A stretch of DNA of 64,000 nt from SZUA-37 sp964472525 (GTDB taxonomy: Bacteria; Pseudomonadota; Gammaproteobacteria; UBA6429; Thiohalophilaceae), in assembly GCA_964472525.1 (NCBI GenBank), contig CAYYLL010000003.1, positions 62,001 through 126,000 of the forward strand. Direction: 5' to 3'. Made by a program: the position numbers and the translations under genes. The first letter of the stretch is position 1. Each line of letters begins with the position of its first letter. The notes below the pieces were generated by a model. The model was not told the origin of the DNA, did no database searches, and saw nothing but the letters and a program-made list of their open reading frames with translations. This document shows positions 8,254 to 16,566 of the stretch, in pieces.

Positions 8254-8823
8254 TTAATCATCAATAACAGGCGATATATTTACACTTAATTTAATTCTAC
8301 GTCCAGGATTATAGGGCATAATGGTTGTGAACATACGACCACGGAATTTATAACTTACATTGTAACCATCAACTTGTTTTCTGGTTTCACTTACATTTTG
8401 TGTGTTGCAACGTTGTTGATAACCGACGTGTTGTTCGGTATAGGCATGTTTGTCAGCGATACGGCTACCAATTTGTGAACCAATTAATGCACCCACAACT
8501 GCGCGAGCTTTGCGTCCTCCTCCGTGGCCGATGTTATTTCCAATAACGCCACCGATTAAGCCCCCTAATAACATTCTGCCGCTGCGATTACCATCATGGT
8601 AGTCGGTATTTATTACACGATTTCTATAGCAATGTTCTATAGGCGTGTTAGTGGTGACGTATTTAAAAATGGGAGTCACGCTAACCACTTTTGCGTTTAC
8701 GACAAAGTTATCAAAATCTGATGTGTTGCGTGCATAATCGTCGTGATTAGCCTGAGCTAAAGGTATTACAGCGAACATGGCCATCAAGCTTGTTACCATG
8801 ATATTTTTAGTTGTATTTTTCAT
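8254..8823 (-). CDS. Glycine-zipper 2TM-type envelope protein
   Basis: A 189-residue protein with an N-terminal signal peptide (about 1-25, ending AQA). A glycine-zipper segment spans about 87-120 (LLGGLIGGVIGNNIG, then VVGALIGSQIGSRIA), the pattern found in SlyB-like outer-membrane-associated proteins. Cys66 and Cys138 flank the zipper and may form a disulfide in the periplasm. There is no lipobox. GGAGACA lies upstream of the ATG. It stands alone and its function is unknown. Confidence 0.78.
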   Translation of the reverse strand: MKNTTKNIMVTSLMAMFAVIPLAQANHDDYARNTSDFDNFVVNAKVVSVTPIFKYVTTNTPIEHCYRNRVINTDYHDGNRSGRMLLGGLIGGVIGNNIGHGGGRKARAVVGALIGSQIGSRIADKHAYTEQHVGYQQRCNTQNVSETRKQVDGYNVSYKFRGRMFTTIMPYNPGRRIKLSVNISPVIDD

Positions 8824-8980
8824 AACTTGTCTCCTGTTTAAATCTGTGTTTGTTTCAGTAATGGGGATAGTTTATAGGAGCAATGCTGAATAGAACCTGA
8901 ATCGGGAAACAAATATTTTTAGTTTGTAAGTTGTTGAAAATTATAGAGACATTTCTATAAGGATTCAGTATTTTGATACT

Positions 8981-9631
8981 TTATTTTCGGGTTAATACAA
9001 ATTCTTGTAATCCGCTTCGCAAAAGTACCGAACGCGCATACTTGAAGTTTGGCATATAGGTGTTTATTGCCAAGGGTGTTAGAGGTGTATGTCGTACTAT
9101 TTTATCTGTTGTAACTGAATGTTGGATTTTATCGGAATTTAATATTTTAAAAGTAGATGAATATTTTGGCCGGTTTTCAGAGGTAAATAAAAACCCATAA
9201 ATTAAAGTTTTGGAGGTACAAACTTTTAATAGCTGGTTGTGAACGTAGGGTAATATTTTGGGGTGGATAAAATTAAAACTATCCCAAATAAGGATAAGAT
9301 CATACTGTGTATTTTGGGATGGTATTATTTTTTCGATATTTCTTATTATTATTTTTTCTGATAATGTTTTGTGCTGGATTTTTTCATCAGGCCACTTAAG
9401 TGTTGTTAATGCTGGAATACAATCGGCTATCGTTAAGTAAGCTACCTGTTCTGAATAAAAATTAAAACTTTCGGGCTGCGCCTTGCCGAGATCAAGTATT
9501 TTAGGTTTGTTGGTGTGAGGTGAAGCCTGTGGGTTAAATGTTTCCCATATTGAGTTGAATATTCGGGTTGTCAGTGGTTCTGCATTATCGGAATAATATT
9601 CAGATAATGCAGGTTGTAGTCGAGGTAACAT
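8981..9631 (-). CDS. Conserved hypothetical protein, possible SAM-methyltransferase fold
   Basis: A 216-residue cytosolic protein. Residues about 43-50 (KILDLGKAQ) resemble a degenerate methyltransferase motif I, and YDLILIWDSFNFIHPKILP near 110 resembles the motif IV region. The canonical GxGxG is missing, so SAM binding is doubtful. The C-terminus ends LLRSGLQEFVLTRK. It follows the bactofilin gene by 12 bp on the same strand and is probably cotranscribed. I do not recognise a precise family. Confidence 0.65.
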   Translation of the reverse strand: MLPRLQPALSEYYSDNAEPLTTRIFNSIWETFNPQASPHTNKPKILDLGKAQPESFNFYSEQVAYLTIADCIPALTTLKWPDEKIQHKTLSEKIIIRNIEKIIPSQNTQYDLILIWDSFNFIHPKILPYVHNQLLKVCTSKTLIYGFLFTSENRPKYSSTFKILNSDKIQHSVTTDKIVRHTPLTPLAINTYMPNFKYARSVLLRSGLQEFVLTRK

Positions 9632-9643
9632 TCAGGGTGACTA

Positions 9644-10153
9644 TCAGGCGCGCTTAAGTTGTTTATCGTGTAAGTCAGATTGGGGCTTTTCATGTTTAGT
9701 TTCACTCATGTCAATACTGCCTTTAAATTTAGCTCCATCTTCCAGTGAAACACGAGGTGAAAAAATATTACCTTGTACTTCCCCAGTTTTGCTAATGTGA
9801 ACTCTTTCTTTACCGTATAACTCACCAGTAAGTGAGCCATTAACAATAATAGTTTGAGCATATACATCGGCTTTAATATTACCGTTATTACCAATAATAA
9901 GTTGGTTACCTTTTAAATCAATCGTTCCTTCGACACGACCATCAATAATTAAACCTTCTTCCCCGGTGAGTTCACCTTTAAAGTGGATGGATGGCCCAAT
10001 AGATGCAAGTTGTGTGCTTATGCTTGTATTTTCTGTTATTGTTTTTTTTACGGGTTCGCCTTTTTTTAAGGCAGGATTTGGTTCAATTTTACTTTCAGAT
10101 ACTTTATTAAATTTGTCACTTACGTTTTTTTTAATCTCATTAATATCAAACAT
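9644..10153 (-). CDS. Bactofilin (polymer-forming cytoskeletal protein)
   Basis: Bactofilins polymerise into membrane-associated filaments that position cell-wall or motility machinery. The ATG at 10153 gives 169 residues and has GGAG 8 bp upstream; an in-frame ATG at 10243 has no such site. The beta-helical core runs from about residue 50 to 145 with repeating strands (GPSIHFKGELTGEEGLIIDGRVEGTIDL, then NGNIKADVYAQTIIVNGSLTGEL). The tails are charged and disordered, as usual. No peptidase or transmembrane partner is adjacent; the downstream neighbour is the methyltransferase-like gene. Confidence 0.88.
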   Translation of the reverse strand: MFDINEIKKNVSDKFNKVSESKIEPNPALKKGEPVKKTITENTSISTQLASIGPSIHFKGELTGEEGLIIDGRVEGTIDLKGNQLIIGNNGNIKADVYAQTIIVNGSLTGELYGKERVHISKTGEVQGNIFSPRVSLEDGAKFKGSIDMSETKHEKPQSDLHDKQLKRA

Positions 10154-10284
10154 TCCATATTCTCCGCAGTTAATAGATAAGAGGGGTATGACGATCACTT
10201 TTATATATTTAAGTGATTTCAGTGTTGATATTATCTTGCGCACTAATGAAATAATGCGCAGTGGGTCTCAAGTTGGTCAGGTGA

Positions 10285-10704
10285 TTAGGAATTTAGCAGT
10301 TGATCATGTTTGGTTTCATCTTCGGGTAAAATACGTTCTTGAATAACACGCCATTTCCCATCGTCTTCTTTTTCGATAATTACTTCAATACCTTGAGCGT
10401 TAATAGTGTTATCGGCTGCTTCAACGGTTTCATAGGTTTTAAACATAATGCTGTTGGCTGTATTAACGCGAAGTTTAAAACCACTGTAAGATATATTTTT
10501 AATTAAGTTATTCTCAAATTCATGTGTGCATTGGTTTGCCCAATCGTCATAACCAATCGATTCAAAGCCGGGTACGCCGGTTAAATTTACTTTTTTAGAA
10601 ATTAAATTAAGATGAGCATTTAAATTTTTATCTGCAACAGTTTTAATAACATTATTTAACCAGTCCTGAGCAATTTTTTCGGCTTCATTTTTATTTTCTG
10701 ACAT
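10285..10704 (-). CDS. Hypothetical protein, possible NTF2-like fold
   Basis: A 139-residue soluble protein without a signal peptide. The pattern of an N-terminal helix pair (AEKIAQDWLNNVIKTVADKNLNAHLNLIS), then strands ending IEVIIEKEDDGKWRVIQERILPED, is typical of NTF2-like/SnoaL-type domains. That match is by pattern only. It lies upstream of the bactofilin gene on the same strand with a gap of about 130 bp. Function unknown. Confidence 0.68.
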   Translation of the reverse strand: MSENKNEAEKIAQDWLNNVIKTVADKNLNAHLNLISKKVNLTGVPGFESIGYDDWANQCTHEFENNLIKNISYSGFKLRVNTANSIMFKTYETVEAADNTINAQGIEVIIEKEDDGKWRVIQERILPEDETKHDQLLNS

Positions 10705-10814
10705 TAACTGTAACCTTCATTTATATTTGTGCGGGTTTGATTATAAGCTTTCTCACCGTAAAATGTAAAAAGTCAGAAGTAAAAAAGGAAGATATTACTT
10801 GATAAAAGAGGGTT

Positions 10815-11012
10815 TTAGGCTTTTAATTTTCTTTCAACGTGGATAACGCTCTGGATAAAAACATCCAGACTCACTTCGGCCTGTTGTTTCGAATCGAAAG
10901 GGCCATGATCAATTCCATCTCTGGATGAAAAATACCATTTTGTTTCAACGTTGAAGAATCGGCCAGAGCGAAATGGAATAACACCTGATTCACCTTTTCT
11001 CAGTATTTCCAT
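10815..11012 (-). CDS. Small DUF6316-like protein, copy 1
   Basis: A 65-residue protein with the pattern R-K-G-E-S-G ... F-R-S-G-R-F-F ... K-W-Y-F-S-S-R-D-G ... H-G-P-F. The same pattern occurs in the 74-residue protein at 16195-16419. I associate it with the DUF6316 family from memory; the function is unknown. It has no signal peptide or membrane segment. A 19-bp palindrome lies just upstream, in the gap shared with divergent msrA. Confidence 0.75.
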   Translation of the reverse strand: MEILRKGESGVIPFRSGRFFNVETKWYFSSRDGIDHGPFDSKQQAEVSLDVFIQSVIHVERKLKA

Positions 11013-11037
11013 TTTTTCGGCACCTGTTTTTTGGCAA

Positions 11038-11056
11038 CCGCCTTAAATTAAGACGG
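11038..11056. promoter_or_regulatory. Palindrome in the divergent DUF6316/msrA gap
   Basis: CCGCCTTAAATTAAGACGG is a 19-bp inverted repeat centred at 11047, with one mismatched pair (C/A). It could be an operator for either divergent gene. No regulator is identified. Confidence 0.4.
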
Positions 11057-11180
11057 TGGTTTATACTAATTTATAGGTGAGCTTGGGTTTATTGTAAAGA
11101 AGATATGCTGTTTAGCTGGATAAATGGTATATATTAGCTGACTAAACCAACGCCAGTTAATATAAAGAGAATAAAAGAGT

Positions 11181-11816
11181 ATGGATAAAATAGTATTACC
11201 GACACAAAAAGAAGCGTTATCCGGCCGTTCTCAGGCTATTGAAACCGCCTCTGATTTCTCTACACAACATGCTGTTTTAGGCACAAGCCTAGTGAGCCCT
11301 TTCCCCGAAAAAATGCAAAATGCAATGTTTGGCCTTGGCTGTTTTTGGGGGGCTGAACAAAAATTCTGGCAACGGAATGGTGTTTATACAACGATGGTAG
11401 GCTATGCGGCTGGTATCACGCCCAACCCAACCTATGATGAAGTTTGTTCCGGTATGACCGGGCATAATGAAGTAGTGCGGGTTGTTTATGACCCCACAAT
11501 TATCTCATATGATGCCTTGTTAAAAATATTCTGGGAATCACATAACCCGACACAAGGTATGCGGCAGGGGAATGACCGTGGTACGCAGTATCGTAGTGGC
11601 ATTTATTGTTATTCGGACGAGCAAGTTAAAGCGGCCATGATATCAAAACAAAAATTTCAGACAGTATTAGAAAAAAATGGATTGAATTTAATTATAACTG
11701 AAATTATCGATGTAGCTGAATTTTATTACGCAGAAGATTACCATCAACAATATTTAGCAAAGAACCCGAACGGTTATTGTGGTTTGGGTGGGCTTAATAT
11801 TGAATATGTTATTTAA
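11181..11816 (+). CDS. msrA: Peptide methionine (S)-S-oxide reductase
   Basis: MsrA repairs oxidised methionine using thioredoxin. The protein is 211 residues, nearly the length of E. coli MsrA, and co-linear with it. The catalytic motif GCFWG is at 53-57 (Cys54), with DRGTQYRSGIY in the middle. The recycling cysteine is near the C-terminus (GYCGLGG, Cys200). It has the long N-terminal extension of the E. coli type (KEALSGRSQAI). DUF924 follows 15 bp later and may be cotranscribed. Confidence 0.97.
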   Translation: MDKIVLPTQKEALSGRSQAIETASDFSTQHAVLGTSLVSPFPEKMQNAMFGLGCFWGAEQKFWQRNGVYTTMVGYAAGITPNPTYDEVCSGMTGHNEVVRVVYDPTIISYDALLKIFWESHNPTQGMRQGNDRGTQYRSGIYCYSDEQVKAAMISKQKFQTVLEKNGLNLIITEIIDVAEFYYAEDYHQQYLAKNPNGYCGLGGLNIEYVI

Positions 11817-11831
11817 AGGGGGGGAGTGGAA

Positions 11832-12374
11832 GTGGATTATCAAAATATTATTAATTTTTGGTTTAATGAACAGACAAAATTATTATGGTTTAATTCAACG
11901 AGTGATTTTGACACATTACTAAAAGAAAAATATTTAACCATTTATTCTGACGCTAAAAATTTAAAGTTAGGAGATTGGCAAACGAAACCATTAGGTGCGT
12001 TGGCATTAGTGATTATTCTCGATCAATTTCCATTAAACATGTTTCGTGGTCAGCCACAAAGTTTTGAAACCGAAGCATTATCCCGCGATATTGCGGCACA
12101 GGCTGTTAATCAGGGCTTCGATGCCGAACTTGCCACCGAACAAAAAGCCTTTTTGTATATGCCTTATATGCACAGTGAAAAATTGGCTGATCAGGAGCAG
12201 TCTTTAATTTTATTTAATCAGGAAGGTTTGGAAAATAATTATAGATTTGCACAACATCATTATGAAATTATTAAGCAGTTTGGCCGGTTTCCTCATCGGA
12301 ATAAAATTTTAGGTCGTGAAAATACCGAAGCTGAAATCGATTATTTGAATTCGGATGGTGCATTTCGAGGTTAA
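11832..12374 (+). CDS. DUF924 family protein
   Basis: A 180-residue protein of the DUF924 (TPR-like alpha-helical) family, recognised by IINFWFNEQTKLLWF, LILDQFPLNMFRG, AFLYMPYMHSEKLADQEQS and FGRFPHRNKILGRENTEAE. A run GGGGGGAG ends at 11825, so the GTG at 11832 is the better-spaced start; the GTG at 11826 is also in frame. Function unknown. It lies directly after msrA. Confidence 0.87.
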   Translation: MDYQNIINFWFNEQTKLLWFNSTSDFDTLLKEKYLTIYSDAKNLKLGDWQTKPLGALALVIILDQFPLNMFRGQPQSFETEALSRDIAAQAVNQGFDAELATEQKAFLYMPYMHSEKLADQEQSLILFNQEGLENNYRFAQHHYEIIKQFGRFPHRNKILGRENTEAEIDYLNSDGAFRG

Positions 12375-12386
12375 GTTAAAATAATT

Positions 12387-12797
12387 TTACTTTTGAATCG
12401 TAATAATAACCCTACGATTAAAACTAGAAGTGCGATGCTCCCACAAATAAACCCCTTGCCATATTCCTAACGCACAACGTCTTTCACTAATCGGTATGGT
12501 TAAGCTGCTAGCGGTGAGAACAGTACGAACATGGGCGGACATATCATCGGGACCTTCGTCGGTGTGTAAAAACATAGGATCACCATCGGGGGCAAGTTTA
12601 GCCATAAAGGTTTCGAGATCATCGCGTACTTGCGGGTCGGCATTTTCGCAGAGCATAAGTGATGCGCTAGTGTGTTGTACAAATATATTGCATAGGCCAG
12701 TTGTTATATTTGACTCAAGCACAATGTCTTGTATTTTTCGGGTAATGTTATAACTGCCACGGCCAGTTGTTTTTATGGATAGCTGTGTTTGTTTCAT
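12387..12797 (-). CDS. yjbQ: YjbQ/UPF0047 family protein
   Basis: A 136-residue single-domain protein of the YjbQ family. Some members have been reported to have weak thiamine-phosphate synthase activity, but the physiological role is unclear. Family marks are GLCNIFVQHTSASLMLCENADPQVRDDLE and the C-terminal LGIWQGVYLWEHR. Conserved His and Asp residues form a presumed metal site. It is convergent with DUF924 and 18 bp downstream of the ABC exporter, on the same strand. Confidence 0.9.
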   Translation of the reverse strand: MKQTQLSIKTTGRGSYNITRKIQDIVLESNITTGLCNIFVQHTSASLMLCENADPQVRDDLETFMAKLAPDGDPMFLHTDEGPDDMSAHVRTVLTASSLTIPISERRCALGIWQGVYLWEHRTSSFNRRVIITIQK

Positions 12798-12815
12798 TAT
12801 TAAATATCCATTAAA

Positions 12816-14657
12816 TTAATTCTGGTGTTTGCCATATAATCGGCTGTACAAGCCCTTGCTTTGTATTAACTCATCATGTGAACCCTGTTCTATAATATGC
12901 CCATCTTCAAAAACATAAACACGGTCGGCTTGTTTAACGGCACTGAGTCGATGTGCAATGATTAATGTCGTTTTATCTTTTAAAAACTCATGCAGTGCGG
13001 AATGTAAATTATTTTCTGTATGGGTATCTAACGCAGAAGTGGCTTCATCAAGAATAATGACTTTGGGTTGGCTTAATAACATACGTGCAATGGCGAGGCG
13101 TTGTAACTGGCCGCCAGAGAGACGGATACCTCCACGGCCGATTAGAGTGTCAAGTTTTTCTGGCAGTTTATTGATTGTGTCAGTAAGTTGTGCAGCGTTG
13201 AGTGCTTGCCATATTTCTGTATCGTCAATTTCGACACCTAATGTAATATTATCTCGTACGCTTTCGTTAAACATGGCTGGGCGTTGCAAGACGGTCGCCA
13301 CATTGTCTCTGACAACATCGAGCCCTATCTTTGTAATGGGAATGCCATCAAAATAAATCATACCCTGTTGGTGTTGATACATACCAAGTAATACTTGAAC
13401 CAGAGTTGATTTACCTCCTCCACTCGCACCAACCAAGGCTATTTTTTCACCGGCTTTAATATTGAGATTAACACTGTTTAAAACGGGCTCTTTATCTCCA
13501 TAGGCAAAACTGATATTTTCAATTTTAATGGCAACGGTTTTTTTATTCTGGAAAGGGTTTTTGATGTGTGGGTACTGAGGTTCCTGTTGCAGAGCTAATA
13601 ATTTATTGATACGTGCGAGCGCGGCATTAGCAGAAAAATAAGCATACTGGATATTTAAAATTTCTTGTACGGGAGACATCATAAACCATAAATAACCAAA
13701 GACTGCCATCATCTCACCTATGGTTAAATTAGAATACACAACCAACAACATGCTTAAAGCACGAAATACATCAAAACCAATCAGGAATATTCCGAAAGAA
13801 AGACGGTTGGCAGCATCACTGCGCCAACTGAATGATGCTGAGTATTTTTTAATATATTGGGCTTTTTCAATAACACGTTGAATATAATGTTTTTCGCGAT
13901 TGCTGGCACGTATTTGTTGAATACCATCGAGTGTTTCAACCAAGGCCTGCTGAAATATTTCATAGGCCGTATTTTCTTTTTTCTTAAGCGTTTTAACTTT
14001 TTTACCGAGAACAACAGTAAAATAAATTACCATCGGGTTCATAAATAGAATAAATAATGCGAGTTGCCAGTGTATCAATAGTAAAATAATCGTAATACCG
14101 ACTAGGCTCAGAACGGCAATAAGCGCTTTACTGATAGATGCGCCAATAAATTCATCAATCGCATTAATGTCGGTAACAAAATGTGAGCTGACTGAACCAC
14201 TGCCGAGTGTTTCATATTCGGACATTGAGATACGTTTTAATTTATGCAATAAAGCGTGACGAATACGGTAAGTGACGTCTTTGGAAACAAGTGTAAATTG
14301 TCGAGTTTGCCAAACAGTAAAATATAAACCAATAACACGTAATAATATTGTTATGCCGAGTATGGTTAAAATATAAAGTGCGGGGCCATGCCAACTCACA
14401 GGTGCAAAAAAATTAGTAAATGCAACCAGCTTACCGGGCTTATGTAATAATACCTCATCAACGAGTAAAGGCATTAATAATGGGATGGGTACCATCGCTA
14501 CAACGGCAAGTAATGCAATAATATTGGCTATAATCAGAGAGCGCTTGTGTTCCCGCGCAACATTCAGGATATAGTGCCAGTTGTAGCGTTTAACATTATA
14601 AAAGGTGTGTAAGTCTGTGGTTTGAATATCAGAGTTTTGAGAGCTATGCGTGTCCAT
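12816..14657 (-). CDS. ABC-type exporter half-transporter (permease fused to ATPase)
   Basis: A 613-residue type I ABC exporter of MsbA/multidrug type. About residues 35-330 form the six-helix permease domain (SLIIANIIALLAVVAMVPIPLL, then later helices). The ATPase domain has Walker A GASGGGKST at 410-418, signature LSGGQ at 513-517, Walker B VIILDEATSALD at 533-544 and the switch His at 569. The natural substrate cannot be inferred. It may be MsbA itself, but it is not next to lpxK, so I leave the symbol empty. Confidence 0.92.
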   Translation of the reverse strand: MDTHSSQNSDIQTTDLHTFYNVKRYNWHYILNVAREHKRSLIIANIIALLAVVAMVPIPLLMPLLVDEVLLHKPGKLVAFTNFFAPVSWHGPALYILTILGITILLRVIGLYFTVWQTRQFTLVSKDVTYRIRHALLHKLKRISMSEYETLGSGSVSSHFVTDINAIDEFIGASISKALIAVLSLVGITIILLLIHWQLALFILFMNPMVIYFTVVLGKKVKTLKKKENTAYEIFQQALVETLDGIQQIRASNREKHYIQRVIEKAQYIKKYSASFSWRSDAANRLSFGIFLIGFDVFRALSMLLVVYSNLTIGEMMAVFGYLWFMMSPVQEILNIQYAYFSANAALARINKLLALQQEPQYPHIKNPFQNKKTVAIKIENISFAYGDKEPVLNSVNLNIKAGEKIALVGASGGGKSTLVQVLLGMYQHQQGMIYFDGIPITKIGLDVVRDNVATVLQRPAMFNESVRDNITLGVEIDDTEIWQALNAAQLTDTINKLPEKLDTLIGRGGIRLSGGQLQRLAIARMLLSQPKVIILDEATSALDTHTENNLHSALHEFLKDKTTLIIAHRLSAVKQADRVYVFEDGHIIEQGSHDELIQSKGLYSRLYGKHQN

Positions 14658-14733
14658 TAGGTATGTATGGTAACAAAATAAGAGATTGAATTTGTATCAT
14701 ACCATTTTTTAAACGATTCAGTGTAAGTTTAGT

Positions 14734-15084
14734 TTATTGCAAGGTGTCGGTCCCCTGAGTGTAAATGGATGTTTGTGACTTGCTCGATAAGTTTTGTTTG
14801 TCCATTATTTCAACTAAACTTCGAATCGTTGCGTCTTGAGAAATGTCCTGAATATTTGAAAACCAGACATCAACAATGGCATTGCTTATATCCATGTTAT
14901 TGGGTAGCACAGCCGGGCTACCAATAAAAACCCAACGTTCACCATTTTTTGTTTGAATAGTGAGTAACTGTAACGGAAGGGTGTTGGTTGAACGGGTTTT
15001 CATTTTAGTTTCCATGATTGAGCTTGTTCGTATAATATATGCAGCAACTATGCCAAATAGTAAAATAATTATGCACGTAACCAT
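14734..15084 (-). CDS. Hypothetical protein with N-terminal membrane anchor
   Basis: A 116-residue open frame. Residues 3-18 (TCIIILLFGIVAAYII) form one membrane segment, followed by a soluble domain with WVFIGSPAVLPNNMDISNAIVDVWFSNIQ. The 5' end overlaps the predicted start of the divergent GNAT gene by about 14 bp. A shorter start at 15015 would remove both the overlap and the anchor. No family is recognised, and whether it is expressed is uncertain. Confidence 0.55.
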   Translation of the reverse strand: MVTCIIILLFGIVAAYIIRTSSIMETKMKTRSTNTLPLQLLTIQTKNGERWVFIGSPAVLPNNMDISNAIVDVWFSNIQDISQDATIRSLVEIMDKQNLSSKSQTSIYTQGTDTLQ

Positions 15085-15550
15085 TACCGCATTACGCGAT
15101 TGCAGTGATCACACTGATATTTTTCTTGAGCAACTAGCACGCTGGCACCATCAGGAATGGTTGCATTTAAATCCCGGAGCCATATTTAAACAACGGCTTG
15201 CACGCTATCGGCAGAGCCTGACAACGGATGCTTTACCAGAAATTTTTGTAGCTCACCGTGGTTCACAATTATTCGGTTCGGCGACTCTGGAAAAAGAAGA
15301 TATGGATACACGCAAATTTTTAACCCCCTGGTTAGCCAGTTTGTTTGTGAAACAGGAACAACGTAACAAAGGGGTTGCATCGCAGCTAATTGAATTTGTT
15401 GTAGACTACGCTAAACAACGTAAATTTAAAAATTTGTATTTATTTACAGAAGACCAACTTGATTTTTATCAGCATCATGGTTGGCACTTTGTTGAAGCCG
15501 TCGAGTATCGTCAAGTTGAGGTTGACTTGATGTGCAAGAAACTGGGTTAA
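15071..15550 (+). CDS. GNAT-family N-acetyltransferase
   Basis: A 159-residue acetyltransferase. The acetyl-CoA motif A is LASLFVKQEQRNKGVASQLIEFVVDYAKQ, with the Q/RxxGxG/A-type loop as QRNKGVA. The C-terminal YLFTEDQLDFYQHHGWHFVEAVEYR fits motif B. The start is placed at the ATG at 15071 (MHVTITALRDCS); the ATG at 15050 is an alternative. A TATAAT at 15031-15036 could be its -10 box. The substrate is unknown. Confidence 0.85.
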   Translation: MHVTITALRDCSDHTDIFLEQLARWHHQEWLHLNPGAIFKQRLARYRQSLTTDALPEIFVAHRGSQLFGSATLEKEDMDTRKFLTPWLASLFVKQEQRNKGVASQLIEFVVDYAKQRKFKNLYLFTEDQLDFYQHHGWHFVEAVEYRQVEVDLMCKKLG

Positions 15551-15582
15551 TTACCATTGATTAAATAAAAAAGAGGGTATGT

Positions 15583-16198
15583 ATGTTAAACGACAAGAGT
15601 TTGATGGATTTAAAACTGGATGATGCCGTTTTAGATATTTTATTTCGTAAAGCTCGCAGCCATAGCACCTGGCAAGACAAACCGGTTAACGATGCTCAGT
15701 TGCAACAAATTTATGAGCTAATGAAAAAGGGGCCAACGAGTGCAAACAGTTGTCCTGCTCGCTCGATTGGTGTTTGTTAAAAGTGATGTAGCCAAGCAAC
15801 GTTTAAAACCCTGTCTGCAAGAGGGCAACATTGAAAAATCAATGACCGCGCCTGTAGTGGTTATTATTGGTATGGATCTGGAGTTTTACGAAGAGTTTAA
15901 TATCCTGTTTCCTCATACGGATGCAAAGTCATGGTATGTTGGTAATGATGCCAAAATTCAACAAGCCGCTTTTCGAGACAGCAGTTTGCAAGCCGCGTAT
16001 TTAATGTTGGCAGCGAGAAGTCTTGGTTTAGATTGTGGTCCGATGTCGGGATTTGATAATGTTATGTTGGATGCTAAATTTTTTCCAAGTGGAAAAGTAA
16101 AATCGAATTTTATTTGTAGCTTGGGCTATGGAGATAAATCAAAATTACACCCACGCTTGGCGCGGTTAGACTACGAACGTGTTTGTCAGTTTGTTTAG
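15583..16198 (+). pseudogene. rutE: Nitroreductase (RutE/malonic semialdehyde reductase-like) broken by a 4-bp duplication
   Basis: The first frame encodes a RutE-like N-terminus, ending GPTSANSCPAR then SIGVC and a stop at 15778. The rest of the enzyme continues in another frame as RLVFVKSDVAKQRLKPCLQEGN through PMSGFDNVMLDAKFF and SNFICSLGYGD to the stop at 16198. The frames meet at a direct repeat, GCTC-GCTC (15757-15764). Removing one unit restores PARLVFVKSD, which matches E. coli RutE (PARIVFTRT). So this is either a recent inactivating duplication, a switchable repeat or a sequencing error. No other rut pathway gene is nearby. The symbol refers to family similarity. Confidence 0.88.
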
Positions 16199-16419
16199 AT
16201 ATCCATATGTACAATGCCACAACGACGAAGGTAGACTTGTAATCCTAATTTAGCTTCACCTAAATTTTTAAAAGGGCCTTGCACTTCGTCTTCTCGAGTA
16301 TTGAAATACCATGATGTTTCAAATGCATAGAAACGTTTTGAGCGAGTTGGGATGTTTGATGATTCGCCCTGACGCGGTAAATTATGTGAATTTTGTTTAG
16401 CCATTGGTATAATTGTCAT
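16195..16419 (-). CDS. Small DUF6316-like protein, copy 2
   Basis: A 74-residue protein, paralogous in pattern to the protein at 10815-11012: R-Q-G-E-S, then R-S-K-R-F-Y, then S-W-Y-F-N-T-R-E, then G-P-F-K. The Met at 16404 (MAKQNSHN) is an alternative start. Its 3' end overlaps the end of the rutE-like pseudogene by 4 bp. Function unknown; no signal peptide. Confidence 0.73.
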   Translation of the reverse strand: MTIIPMAKQNSHNLPRQGESSNIPTRSKRFYAFETSWYFNTREDEVQGPFKNLGEAKLGLQVYLRRCGIVHMDI

Positions 16420-16566
16420 GACCCTGCCCTGTTTTTAAGAATAGAATTAAAAATAGTCTTTGTAAGTTTTATTAGTCTGACTTTAATGTCAAAATTGTAG
16501 TCAAGTTGAGGACGATTGTCTGTCAGTTAAAACTTACAAATCGAAAATTTAAAATCGGGAATTTTA

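Noticed and set aside
9966..10346. 126-residue plus-strand frame over the bactofilin gene
   Set aside because: It is antisense to a clear bactofilin and to the end of the NTF2-like gene; its hydrophobic composition is the mirror of those sequences and it resembles no family.
12816..14657. MsbA assignment for the ABC exporter
   Set aside because: The fold fits, but lpxK or other lipid A genes are not adjacent, and half-size exporters of other function look the same at this level.
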